64,000 nucleotides of DNA, from positions 1 through 64,000 of IMG/VR virus record IMGVR_UViG_3300024317_000004; one strand, 5' to 3'. This document shows positions 51,589 through 59,606 of this stretch, in pieces. The notes under the pieces were generated by a model, which was not told the origin of the DNA, made no database searches, and was given only the letters and a program-made list of their open reading frames with translations. Every line of letters begins with the position of its first letter. Position 1 is the first letter of the stretch. Source of the DNA: a virus. A program made the position numbers and the translations under genes.

Positions 51589-52025
51589 CCTTCGCGCAAT
51601 TCTTCGCCCTACTCGCAACGTTCGGCACGGTGGCGCTCGTGGTCATTCCGGTCGTGCGCCCGTACGTCAAAGACGCGCGTTACGCAAAGGCTCTGGAGAT
51701 CCTCGAAAAGCTAGCGTCGGCCGCGGTGGGCAGTCGAGTCCAGCGAGTCGTTGATTTGAAAGACCCTGCCAAGCCAGGCTATTGGTCGCCTGCTGCCGCG
51801 CTCTCAACCAAGCAGTCTGCGGTCGATGACGTTGTCGTGCAAGGGCAGCGCGCGGTTGACACGCTCAGAAAGCTCGGCGTCGAGCGACCCGAGTACCTGA
51901 TTGCGCAGATGATCGAGAGCGCGGTGACCGCACAGAAAGCCGCTCGGCCGGCAGGAGCCACTGCTGTGGCCGTCGCGCCCGCGATGCCTGCGTCGGTGAT
52001 TCAGACAGGAGGGAATGAACCGTGA
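51585..52025 (+). CDS. holin-like membrane protein (LLH type)
   Basis: A 146-residue protein, ATGA overlap with the lipoprotein gene. One N-terminal membrane helix (FFALLATFGTVALVVIPVVR) is followed by a helical cytoplasmic part (ALEILEKLASAAVGSRVQRV) and an Ala-rich end. The layout resembles LLH-family (superfamily 6) holins. Exact role, holin or other, not shown. Confidence 0.6.
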   Translation: MTFAQFFALLATFGTVALVVIPVVRPYVKDARYAKALEILEKLASAAVGSRVQRVVDLKDPAKPGYWSPAAALSTKQSAVDDVVVQGQRAVDTLRKLGVERPEYLIAQMIESAVTAQKAARPAGATAVAVAPAMPASVIQTGGNEP

Positions 52026-52210
52026 GTCTCATCCAGGTGATCATCATTCTGATCGTCATCGGCGTGCTGCTCTGGGCCATCAATTCCGTCATCCCGATGG
52101 ATCCCAGGATTCGGCAGATCATCAGCGCCGTGGTCATCGTGGCCGTGGTGCTGTGGCTACTGGCGGCGTTCTTCCCGGGCCTGGGGCTGTCAACGATTCG
52201 AGTGCGGTGA
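52022..52210 (+). CDS. two-helix membrane protein (Thivi_2564-like), possible holin
   Basis: A 62-residue product, GTG start with GTGA overlap. Two membrane helices (VIIILIVIGVLLWAINSVIP and IISAVVIVAVVLWLLAAFF) separated by a short charged turn. The sequence is close to the Thivi_2564 family of bacterial and phage small proteins. In this place it may act as holin or antiholin. Confidence 0.7.
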   Translation: MSLIQVIIILIVIGVLLWAINSVIPMDPRIRQIISAVVIVAVVLWLLAAFFPGLGLSTIRVR

Positions 52211-52214
52211 CCCC

Positions 52215-52487
52215 ATGCGAACCCTATGGATCATACCCGCGATCGGGCTGGTGGTTGCAGGTTGCCCCGCGATGCCAAAACCAGACGGCTGCACTCCTGG
52301 TGCCCAACGCTGCCACAACGACGTGCCCCAGGTCTGCTCGCCAAGCGGGCGATGGTCGAGCACGAGCCGGCCTTGCAGCCAGGTTGGCGCTCAATGCTGC
52401 AACACGCCCTCCGTCTACGATGGCCGGCCGATCTACACCTGTGCCACGCCGGCACGCTGTCTTGATGCCGACGGGGGTACGCCATGA
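52215..52487 (+). CDS. small cysteine-rich lipoprotein
   Basis: A 90-residue protein with lipobox VVAGC. The mature part holds nine further cysteines (CTPGAQRCHNDVPQVCSPSG, CSQVGAQCC, CATPARC), a pattern seen in many Myxococcota exported proteins. It may be an outer-membrane-side spanin-type or surface protein. Evidence for a spanin role is only the position in the lysis block. Confidence 0.65.
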   Translation: MRTLWIIPAIGLVVAGCPAMPKPDGCTPGAQRCHNDVPQVCSPSGRWSSTSRPCSQVGAQCCNTPSVYDGRPIYTCATPARCLDADGGTP

Positions 52488-53041
52488 AGAACGCCGATCC
52501 GGGCACCGCGGCAGCCTTTGCAAGCTTTATGCTGTCGCGATTCCGCGGTCTGCTGCTTCCCGAAGGCGCGGTATCGGCCCTCTTCAGCACGACCATCGGC
52601 TTTGATCCCACGAGGCTTCTCAGCGCTCGCGCGATGACGCTGGGCCCTGTCGTTTGGATGCGCGACGGCCTCTCGCCCGACGAGCAGATGGTCACGATCG
52701 TGCACGAGTGCGACCACTTGATCGCCTGGTGGGACAAGCCCGCGGAAGTCTCGTGGCTCTACCTGGCCAACGAGGAGTTCCGTGTCGAGCAGGAGGTACG
52801 TGCCTACCTCGCGGGGCTAGAGTTCACCTTCGCGCGCACCAAGCAGATTCCCGCCACGCTCGATGACGTGGTCGAGCCGATGCACCACGGCTACGCGTTG
52901 AGCAGTCGAGTCATCGCGTTTGCGCGTGCCAAGCTCGAGCAGGGCGCCACGATGGTGGCACAGGGGCTTGTGACCACGGATTCGGCACGCGTGGGGATTG
53001 ACTGGCTTGAGCATAACGCCAGCGAGTTGCTCGCCACGTGA
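52484..53041 (+). CDS. zincin-like (HExxH) protein
   Basis: A 185-residue cytoplasmic protein, ATGA overlap. Motif VTIVHECDHLIAWW gives His74, Glu75, His78, and a possible third ligand lies in NEEFRVEQEVRAYLAG about 25 residues later, the order of zincin peptidases. No signal peptide. It may be a peptidase or, less likely, a structural use of the fold. A second HExxH protein in the same block is unusual. Confidence 0.65.
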   Translation: MKNADPGTAAAFASFMLSRFRGLLLPEGAVSALFSTTIGFDPTRLLSARAMTLGPVVWMRDGLSPDEQMVTIVHECDHLIAWWDKPAEVSWLYLANEEFRVEQEVRAYLAGLEFTFARTKQIPATLDDVVEPMHHGYALSSRVIAFARAKLEQGATMVAQGLVTTDSARVGIDWLEHNASELLAT

Positions 53042-53514
53042 TACCGCTTCTGGCTCTGATCGCAGACAGCGAGGGCTCGGTTAGCTACCCGGTTTTCGCG
53101 GCGGCAATCGTTGGCATCTTCACGACGCTCGGAAGCGTCATTGCGATGCTTTACAGACGCGTCGAGCGCGACGCGCAAAAGTGCTTTGAGGACCGCGCGA
53201 ACGATCAGAAAGAACGCGCCTCGGAAAACAAGACGTGGGCGGATCGTATCGAAGCGCTGCACAAGGAGCGCGCGGCCGAGAACCAAGCGTGGTTTGGCAA
53301 GGCCGAGGCCCTGCATCGAGAGCACGAGACCAAGACCGAAAAGATGCTCGAGCAGGTCATCAAGATGGCTGATCGCAGCAAAGAGGTCGAATACGCCACG
53401 ATCGGCGCGATCACCGACTCCAGCAAGTCCATGCTCGGTGTGGGGCAAGCGGTGAACACTCTCGCCGAAAAGCTTAATGAGCGCAGAGCCGAGTCGCATT
53501 CTGCTCGTGGATGA
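53038..53514 (+). CDS. membrane-anchored coiled-coil protein
   Basis: A 158-residue protein, GTG start. One N-terminal membrane helix (VFAAAIVGIFTTLGSVIAML), then a long charged coiled coil (FEDRANDQKERASENKTWAD) and a small helical end. The layout, one TM plus a periplasmic coil, fits an inner-membrane spanin, but the orientation is not certain. It overlaps the receiver gene by 38 bases. Confidence 0.6.
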   Translation: MIPLLALIADSEGSVSYPVFAAAIVGIFTTLGSVIAMLYRRVERDAQKCFEDRANDQKERASENKTWADRIEALHKERAAENQAWFGKAEALHREHETKTEKMLEQVIKMADRSKEVEYATIGAITDSSKSMLGVGQAVNTLAEKLNERRAESHSARG

Positions 53515-53866
53515 CAACCCCTTGATGCTGGACCATCACGCCGTGATGCTTCGGGTCGCTGGGTTCTCGGTGCGAGCAGAAAATAATCGTCGCGATGCGA
53601 TGCGTGCTCTCGCGAGCTATCGTCCGCACTTGATTGCGTCCGATATCCGCATGGAGCGCATGGACGACGGGTACGTGCTGTGCCGGCAAGTCCGAAGCGA
53701 TCCAGACATCGAGGACATTCCGATCATTCTGTATTCGGCGCAAGACGTCACCACCGAAACGAGAAACCAGGCCCAATCCGCGGGCGCGACGGCCATCCTG
53801 ATGACCCTGCCCGGTATTGATTGGCTCGTCAGAGAGATTCGATCGGTTCTGTCTTTGCCGCAGTAA
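53477..53866 (+). CDS. stand-alone response-regulator receiver domain
   Basis: A 129-residue protein that is only a REC domain. ILLVDDNP gives the acidic pair Asp12/Asp13, IASDIRM the phospho-acceptor Asp56, and ILYSAQD the conserved Ser/Thr. The conserved Lys (normally KP in the last loop) is replaced in GATAILMTLPG by Leu, which often means altered signalling. Phage-encoded REC proteins are rare. It has no output domain, so it may titrate or imitate a host two-component system. It ends just before a terminator. Confidence 0.85.
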   Translation: MSAEPSRILLVDDNPLMLDHHAVMLRVAGFSVRAENNRRDAMRALASYRPHLIASDIRMERMDDGYVLCRQVRSDPDIEDIPIILYSAQDVTTETRNQAQSAGATAILMTLPGIDWLVREIRSVLSLPQ

Positions 53867-53911
53867 TTCCTGGCATTGCCACTGTCACGAGCTAGTCTCT
53901 AACAACAAACT

Positions 53912-53944
53912 GGCCCTCTGAACGCGCGAACGTTCGAGGGCCTT
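53912..53944 (+). terminator. intrinsic-like terminator after the lysis block
   Basis: Stem GGCCCTC (53912-53918) with GAGGGCC (53936-53942), 17-base loop that contains a smaller inverted repeat (GAACG/CGTTC), followed by only two T. It separates the late operon from the cargo genes. Confidence 0.55.
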
Positions 53945-53971
53945 ACCGACGCACGATAGGAGGTGCAGTCG

Positions 53972-54664
53972 ATGGACACACGCAAGCATGCCCTGCCGCC
54001 CAGAGCAAGGGACCTTACGAAAGAGTCTCCGTTCGGTCGTTTGACCGTTATCGAGTACGCTGGCCTTACAGCAACCGGCAAACACAGAAGACCGCTTTGG
54101 CGGTGTCGATGCGAATGCGGAAAGATCTGCATCATACGGGCCAGCAGTCTGGTGAAAGGCGCCACTACATCCTGCGGATGCCTGCACAAGGAAGTTATTC
54201 TAAAGGCCGTCACGAAACACGGGCATCTCATCGGAGGAATGCCCCCAGAATACAGAAGCTGGGCAAAAGCCAAGTCTCGTTGCCACACGAAGAGTGACCA
54301 TTCCTTTGCCGAGTATGGCGCACGCGGCATCTGCATGTGTAGCCGTTGGCGCGATAGCTTCGCGGCATTCTACGAAGACATGGGGACGCGGCCGTCCGCG
54401 AAGCATTCCATTGATCGAAAGAATGGCGATCTTGGATACTGGTGCGGCCGCTGCGAAGAGTGCACAAGGAACGGCTGGATTGCCAACTGTCGCTGGGCAA
54501 CTCCGACACAGCAAAGTCGCAACCGGGCTCATGTTCGAAAGATCGCTTACAAAGGGCAGGAGTTGCTTCTGCCTGAATGGGCCGAGAAGCTAGGCATTCC
54601 CTACCGGACTCTGTACGACCGCCTCAAAAGAGGCTGGTCCGTTGACCGGGCTCTTAAAAAGTAG
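53972..54664 (+). CDS. HNH/AP2-like homing endonuclease
   Basis: A 230-residue protein. ATG 53972 follows a perfect AGGAGGT. An N-terminal zinc-binding part (RCRCECGKICIIRASSLVKG, then SCGC) is typical of phage AP2/HNH homing proteins. The nuclease core reads SAKHSIDRKNGDLGYWCGRC, then NCRWATPTQQSRNR. A C-terminal HTH-like segment follows (EWAEKLGIPYRTLYDRLK). It heads the cargo block and may have brought in neighbouring genes by homing. Confidence 0.85.
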   Translation: MDTRKHALPPRARDLTKESPFGRLTVIEYAGLTATGKHRRPLWRCRCECGKICIIRASSLVKGATTSCGCLHKEVILKAVTKHGHLIGGMPPEYRSWAKAKSRCHTKSDHSFAEYGARGICMCSRWRDSFAAFYEDMGTRPSAKHSIDRKNGDLGYWCGRCEECTRNGWIANCRWATPTQQSRNRAHVRKIAYKGQELLLPEWAEKLGIPYRTLYDRLKRGWSVDRALKK

Positions 54665-54691
54665 TCGCGCTGGAACAAAGGATCCATTGCT

Positions 54692-56932
54692 ATGACCACA
54701 GCACCGAAGATTATTGCCCTGCAGTCTGCGGGCCCCGGAGTCCTGACGGCCGTTCTTGAGACCATCAACCAAGAGCCCAAGGGCTCTCAGCCAGACGTCC
54801 TCGACCTGGATCCGGCGCACTGGACGGTCAATGGCGCGCACCCAGTTGCGATCCACCGGTACTCATTGCCATGGTACGAGCAACCCAAAGCCGCAGACGG
54901 AACCTACGAGATCACGGTTCGTCACTCGGTGTTCTTAACGCTTGGGCAGCCTTTCGTAGACGCGACGTCCTACGCGGTTGCGTGCCCTTATGGGAACGCT
55001 GGGCTTGTGTTTGGCAATAGGACGACGTTCGCGTCGTGCATCAAGACCAACCAGTCTGCGTATGCAAAAGCATCCACCGCGCGGTTCGCGAACCTCGGGG
55101 TGTGGCTCGGCGACGGGGGCCCGATGGCCCTCAGTCCTTTGCCGGCGTACGAAGTCATTCGCGAGTCGGATGGCGCGGTCATCTACAAAGGAACCGCCGC
55201 GGCGGGCATCGATGACACTGGGTTAGCGGGGCCTAAGAGCGGGGAAATTGTCCATCGCCTGGATCTGAGCGCAGTCCCCGAGGGCGGCGCTTATTTTGTG
55301 AGTGTTCCGGGTATCGGCAGAAGCCGATCGTTTTGGGTTGGCGGCGACGTTGAGCGCAGGACCGCCATCGTTGCACTGCACAGCTTGACGATCGCTCGGT
55401 GTGGGCAGGAACTCAAGGAACCGTGGTCGCCATGGGCAAGGCCTGCGTGCCACCCACGCGTTACGGACGCGCGGTCACCCTATCCGGGCAGCGGGTTTAT
55501 TCAGGTACCCAGTGGCGCGCAGACATTCGAGATGCGCGGCATGCGGCACGACGCCGGGGACTTTGACAGAAACCCCAACCACGCCATCATTCCAATCTTA
55601 CTGCTTACCTACTTCGAAGCGTGGCCCAGTCACTTCACCGATCGGCAGTATGACATTCCGGAGTCTGGAAACGGCACGCCGGACCTGCTGGACGAGGCCC
55701 TTTGGGATGTCCTGGGGCTTGAGCATCTCCAGATTACCGATGCGAATGACCCGCTCAATGGCGGAGTTCGCAGCGGTACCGAGCAAGCGCGCCATCCAGA
55801 CTACGGAATTGATAACGCGGTACTCGACAAGGGTGTGTACTCCACGTGGGGGGTGGACGGTCAGGCTGATTCGCCCGGCGAAGGCTTTACCGCCTTTGCG
55901 GCCGGGATCTTTGCTCAGGCAAGTCGATTGGTTCGCCCCTACGACGCGGCACATGCAGACGATCTGCTCGGAAGAGCACGTCTCGCGTGGGGCTATCACG
56001 CCAGCCACAACACCGCGACGGCGATCAAGGCATACAATCTTTACGCCTCGCTTCAGCTCTATCTGACGACGGGCGAAAGCCCGTTCCATGATCTGTTCAA
56101 GGCGCAAGCGAACGCGATTCTCGTAAAGGATGGCAGTTGGCCCGTTCAGTATCGAGGCGGCAATCTGGCCGCGAAAGTGCAGACCGTGCACTTTGCCTCG
56201 TACACGCTACCCACATCACGCGCTGTCGATGCGACGTTGGTCGATGCGATCAAGGCACGCGTGATTCGGGAGGCCGACCAGGGCGGGTATCACGGAATTC
56301 ATCCGCTCACCGACCCATATCCCGTGGGTGCAACGAAGTTCCTGGGATACGGAGCACTGACCGCACCGGGCCGGAACGACGCAGATGCGTTTGCGAGTCT
56401 CTACGAGACCGACCCCGCCAAGAAGCAGCAGCGCATCAACAAGATGAGCCTGCTTGCTGACGGCATCCTTGGACTCAATGCCATGGGCATGAGCTATGTG
56501 GTCGGCATCGGGACCGATCAACCGAATTGCCCGGGGCACCTGGATAGCTTCTTCGCGGAGAAAGACACGCTCCACCCCATCCCAGGTGTCATGGTGTACG
56601 GGCCGAGCGAAGGACGCAGCGGCTACGACTACCAGATGACCATCACGAACAAGCTCGTTCCCTCCTACGAGCAACTGCCAATTGGCAGGCGTTTCGTGCA
56701 TGCCTGGGCATCGATTTTAAACGCGGAAGACACCATATGGGAGGTGCGCGTCTGGTTCGCCGTCCTGATGGCCTTCCTCCACGACGCCTCCAAAGACCCT
56801 GCACCCACGCTCCCGCCTCCGCCACAGCCGAGTACCGGCGTCACGCTCACAGCAGACCAATGCGATCGGTTTACACGTGCTGTTAGCGACCTCAACGCGA
56901 TCCGCGACGAGCTGGGCTTGAAAGCCAGCTAA
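54692..56932 (+). CDS. GH9-family glycosidase (endoglucanase-like)
   Basis: A 746-residue protein. The N-terminal 215 residues resemble the Ig-like CelD_N domain of GH9 enzymes. The catalytic domain has GMRHDAGDFDRNPNHAIIPI (Asp287 and Asp290, the DAGD pair), the diagnostic IPESGNGTPDLLDEALWDVL, and a late SILNAEDTIWEVRVWFAVLM whose Glu679 fits the general acid. The last 50 residues are a linker plus helix. No signal peptide is visible, so release at lysis or virion attachment is possible. GH9 enzymes cut beta-1,4-glucans. The real substrate is unknown. Confidence 0.82.
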   Translation: MTTAPKIIALQSAGPGVLTAVLETINQEPKGSQPDVLDLDPAHWTVNGAHPVAIHRYSLPWYEQPKAADGTYEITVRHSVFLTLGQPFVDATSYAVACPYGNAGLVFGNRTTFASCIKTNQSAYAKASTARFANLGVWLGDGGPMALSPLPAYEVIRESDGAVIYKGTAAAGIDDTGLAGPKSGEIVHRLDLSAVPEGGAYFVSVPGIGRSRSFWVGGDVERRTAIVALHSLTIARCGQELKEPWSPWARPACHPRVTDARSPYPGSGFIQVPSGAQTFEMRGMRHDAGDFDRNPNHAIIPILLLTYFEAWPSHFTDRQYDIPESGNGTPDLLDEALWDVLGLEHLQITDANDPLNGGVRSGTEQARHPDYGIDNAVLDKGVYSTWGVDGQADSPGEGFTAFAAGIFAQASRLVRPYDAAHADDLLGRARLAWGYHASHNTATAIKAYNLYASLQLYLTTGESPFHDLFKAQANAILVKDGSWPVQYRGGNLAAKVQTVHFASYTLPTSRAVDATLVDAIKARVIREADQGGYHGIHPLTDPYPVGATKFLGYGALTAPGRNDADAFASLYETDPAKKQQRINKMSLLADGILGLNAMGMSYVVGIGTDQPNCPGHLDSFFAEKDTLHPIPGVMVYGPSEGRSGYDYQMTITNKLVPSYEQLPIGRRFVHAWASILNAEDTIWEVRVWFAVLMAFLHDASKDPAPTLPPPPQPSTGVTLTADQCDRFTRAVSDLNAIRDELGLKAS

Positions 56933-56949
56933 ACAAACAGGAGATTTTC

Positions 56950-57978
56950 TTGACGACTTCGATTGCGATTTTCCACAAAGACCTGAGCCAAGCGAGCGCG
57001 CGCTATTCACACATTGCGCTTGGCGTCGGCGCCATGCACACCGCAAAGGTCCTGCGGGCACACGGCATTCGCGCGCGGGTGTTTGCCGTGAAGACCCCGG
57101 AGCAGATCGCCGAGATTCTCTCGACACACGGTCCAGTCAAGTTCGCAGTGCTCGAAGCGCCGTGGATCAAAACAAAGGCCATCGAAGAGCTAATCAGCCT
57201 GTTCCCGTCCACCGAGTTTCTGCTGCGCTGCCATTCACAAGTGGCATTTTTGCAGGTCGATCAAAACGCGGTCCGCCTGGTCCGGGAAGCGTTGCGCTTG
57301 CAAGAGATCAGCACGAACTTCCGCGTCTGTGGCAATTCCAAGCGGCTCTGCGATTTCCTTCGGGTCGCGTACGGATCACAGTGCCTCTTGCTGCCAAACC
57401 TGTACGACATTCATCGCGAAAAGCGACGGCACCGACCCTTGCCACGCGTCGGTCCCATCAAGATCGGATCGTTTGGCGCGAGCCGAATCCTCAAGTTCCA
57501 TTCGACGGCTGCTGCCGCCGCCCTGATGGTCGCAAGAAACCGCGGCACGGACCTAAGCTTCTATCTCAACGTCGGACGCGATGACCCTGGCGAGTGGATC
57601 CTCAACGCGATCCGCCAGATGTTTGCAGACGTGCCGTGGGCCAAGCTCATCGAGATTCCGTGGTGCCCATGGCCAGAGTTCCGTCATCAGATTGCGACGA
57701 TGGACGTGTGTCTACAGCTCTCGGCGACCGAGAGTTTCAACATCGTGACCGCTGATGCGGTTGCGGAAGGTGTCCCGAGCGTCGTAGGCCCTGCGATCGA
57801 CTGGGTGCCATCCTATTGGCAGGCGCCCATTGATGATCCTGCGGCCGTCGCACGCACCGCAGAGGTCCTGCTCGACGATCGCTATGCGCCCGAAGATGGG
57901 TTCAAGGCGCTCACAGAGTACGACGAGATGAGCGTGGCGGTGTGGAAGAAGACCCTCGCCACAGCGCTCGAGGACTAA
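56950..57978 (+). CDS. GT4-like glycosyltransferase
   Basis: A 342-residue protein. TTG start at 56950 with AGGAG upstream. The C-terminal nucleotide-sugar region carries CLQLSATESFNIVTADAVAE, then GVPSVVGPAIDWVP, the E-x7-E style donor motif of GT-B fold family 4. The N-terminal half (YSHIALGVGAMHTAKVLRAH) is the acceptor domain. It may modify host surface glycans or phage parts. It follows the GH9-like gene. Confidence 0.78.
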   Translation: MTTSIAIFHKDLSQASARYSHIALGVGAMHTAKVLRAHGIRARVFAVKTPEQIAEILSTHGPVKFAVLEAPWIKTKAIEELISLFPSTEFLLRCHSQVAFLQVDQNAVRLVREALRLQEISTNFRVCGNSKRLCDFLRVAYGSQCLLLPNLYDIHREKRRHRPLPRVGPIKIGSFGASRILKFHSTAAAAALMVARNRGTDLSFYLNVGRDDPGEWILNAIRQMFADVPWAKLIEIPWCPWPEFRHQIATMDVCLQLSATESFNIVTADAVAEGVPSVVGPAIDWVPSYWQAPIDDPAAVARTAEVLLDDRYAPEDGFKALTEYDEMSVAVWKKTLATALED

Positions 57979-57996
57979 CCAAACGAAAGCAGGTGC

Positions 57997-58197
57997 ATGA
58001 TGGTACGAGCGAAGTTCAAGTGCGAGTCGGCCCACGAGAACGGTTACGCGATGCTGCGTGCCGTGTACGGACCGGAAAACGAACCGTGGTCCACCGCAAC
58101 GCCACACGGCGAGCTGCAAATCACGATCAGCAATCCCACTGCTCCCAAGTTCGAGGTGGGCAAGTGCTACTACCTGGACTTTTCGCCGGCGGAGTGA
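57997..58197 (+). CDS. hypothetical small protein
   Basis: A 66-residue product starting MMVRAKFKCESAHENGYAML, beta-rich, with SD GCAGG upstream. It resembles small phage proteins of unknown role (FEVGKCYYLDFSPAE at the C-terminus). Coupled to the next gene by GTGA. Confidence 0.6.
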   Translation: MMVRAKFKCESAHENGYAMLRAVYGPENEPWSTATPHGELQITISNPTAPKFEVGKCYYLDFSPAE

Positions 58198-58367
58198 AGA
58201 AGACATTCGATGCCAAGTATCTGCGCGCTGGCGATAAAGTCCGCGTGTTCTCGTCCGGCCGATTCGGCTGCGTGATAAAGACAGCGTACCGGGAATGCCT
58301 TGTGACGCTGGACGGGGAACATGAGCCCGTTTGGGTGCCAACGCTTTACTTGGATGGTGTCTATTGA
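58194..58367 (+). CDS. hypothetical small protein
   Basis: A 57-residue beta-barrel-like product from GTG 58194 (KKTFDAKYLRAGDKVRVFSS). Its SH3-like pattern (GDKVRVFSSGRFGCVIK) is similar to small binding domains. Coupled on both sides. Function unknown. Confidence 0.5.
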   Translation: MKKTFDAKYLRAGDKVRVFSSGRFGCVIKTAYRECLVTLDGEHEPVWVPTLYLDGVY

Positions 58368-58624
58368 AGCCCTCACTCGCCGAAGCCGAGGCCTTCCGCC
58401 GCGTGATCGAAACCGCTCGAGCGCTTGTTCGGTGTGCAGACGAGTTTCTGCCGGAGTCCCCCGAAGCCTGTCAGGAGTATCTCGAGGCCCACGAAAGCGC
58501 GCTCGAAACCTTCGGCAAGGTCTGCGAGGAGCAGGACGAAACGCGGCGGCTGGCGATCCTCAAGGAAGCCAGTGACCTTGCCGAAAGGCAGCGGTCATGG
58601 GAAGCGTGGATGCACAACTCCTAG
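58364..58624 (+). CDS. hypothetical helical protein
   Basis: An 86-residue acidic helical product. TTG 58364 is chosen because it overlaps the preceding stop as TTGA. Another TTG lies 33 bases upstream. Helices EAFRRVIETARALVRCADEF and ACQEYLEAHESALETFGKVC. No family recognised. Confidence 0.5.
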   Translation: MKPSLAEAEAFRRVIETARALVRCADEFLPESPEACQEYLEAHESALETFGKVCEEQDETRRLAILKEASDLAERQRSWEAWMHNS

Positions 58625-58651
58625 AAGCGGTCTGTGGGACCGGTTCGGTGG

Positions 58652-58701
58652 CTAGTAAAGGATCGTTTACTAGCGCATTCTGTTGGTAAAGGAAGCTTTA
58701 C
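58652..58701. promoter_or_regulatory. two related inverted repeats before the endolysin gene
   Basis: CTAGTAAA (58652-58659) with TTTACTAG (58666-58673), 6-base centre, and GTAAAG/CTTTAC (58686-58701), 4-base centre followed by TAG. Both carry the half-site TAGTAAA or GTAAAG. They lie 95-145 bases before the endolysin ATG in a 172-base gap with no gene and may be operators. Confidence 0.45.
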
Positions 58702-58796
58702 TAGCCTCGATGCCACGCCATATTCAACGAAACGGCCCGATCGTTTAATAAGCCCGCTGCCCTCGGTGGCTTGTTCAAGCGAGGCGAAACACGCGC

Positions 58797-59594
58797 ATGG
58801 AAAAGTGGAGTGAACCGAAAGGGCCACCACCGCGATGGCTCGACCTTGCCGACGAAGTCACGGCCGACGAGCCGAAGCCGCCTCGTGACCAGTTCGTCGT
58901 GGCGTGCATGGAGGCGTGCTTGCGACTCGATTGCAACCCGATGCAAGCGGCAGGCGTCACGGCCAACGTGATGAACGAGAGTGCGTGGGGGCAGTCGTAT
59001 CGCGGCAATAACTTGGGTGGCTGGAAGATCTACGAGCACTACGCGATCGCGTATCGCAAGGCTCATGGCAAAGGACCACGCTGGTGGCGCGGTCCCGGCA
59101 ACAAAGCGCCTGGGGCCACACCGAAAGACCTCAAAGGGGGCGATCCGCCGTGGTGCTTCTACAGAGCGTTCGAGTCCATCGAGGACTTTCTCGCGAGCTG
59201 GCTCAAGACGTTCGTTCCAGAGCCGCCCCTTGGTACGCCCTCTCGCGAGAGCAAAGGCGATCCCGCAACGGGTGATTACCGACTTGCGGGTGAACGATTT
59301 TGGGGCCGTCGGGCCAATTGGTTCGATGCCATGGTTGCGGCCGGGTACAAGGGCTCGCGCACCGAAGCGAGTCCCGAGCAAGCGATTGCCGAACATCACA
59401 GTTTGGTGCAGTCCGCCTTAACTCGCTGGGGGCAATCACGTTTAGGCGTGACGGCTGACGGAGCCTGGGGGCCCAAAAGCAAAACGGCCTGCGCCGCGTT
59501 TCAGGCTTGGCACGGACTGTCGGTCACGAACATTCTAGACGACGAGACGCTGGTTGCTTTGGTGCACAGCAAACAACAGCCCCAACCAGAGTGA
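58797..59594 (+). CDS. endolysin: glucosaminidase-like domain plus PG-binding domain
   Basis: A 265-residue protein. Residues about 30-190 resemble a lysozyme/GH73-like domain: ANVMNESAWGQSYRGNNLGG, with Glu61 as probable catalytic residue, then GGDPPWCFYRAFESIEDFLA. The C-terminal 70 residues form a peptidoglycan-binding domain (GVTADGAWGPKSKTACAAFQ). No signal peptide, so holin-dependent release is expected. ATG 58797 has GAGGCG upstream. Confidence 0.82.
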   Translation: MEKWSEPKGPPPRWLDLADEVTADEPKPPRDQFVVACMEACLRLDCNPMQAAGVTANVMNESAWGQSYRGNNLGGWKIYEHYAIAYRKAHGKGPRWWRGPGNKAPGATPKDLKGGDPPWCFYRAFESIEDFLASWLKTFVPEPPLGTPSRESKGDPATGDYRLAGERFWGRRANWFDAMVAAGYKGSRTEASPEQAIAEHHSLVQSALTRWGQSRLGVTADGAWGPKSKTACAAFQAWHGLSVTNILDDETLVALVHSKQQPQPE

Positions 59595-59606
59595 CCTGGT
59601 TGGGGC
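59579..59606. terminator. bidirectional terminator after the endolysin gene
   Basis: A perfect 11-bp stem GCCCCAACCAG (59579-59589)/CTGGTTGGGGC (59596-59606) with 6-base loop. It lies over the last codons of the endolysin. On the minus side it is followed by a T-rich stretch (TGTTGTTTGC), so it can also end transcripts coming from the gene at 60986. Confidence 0.7.
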
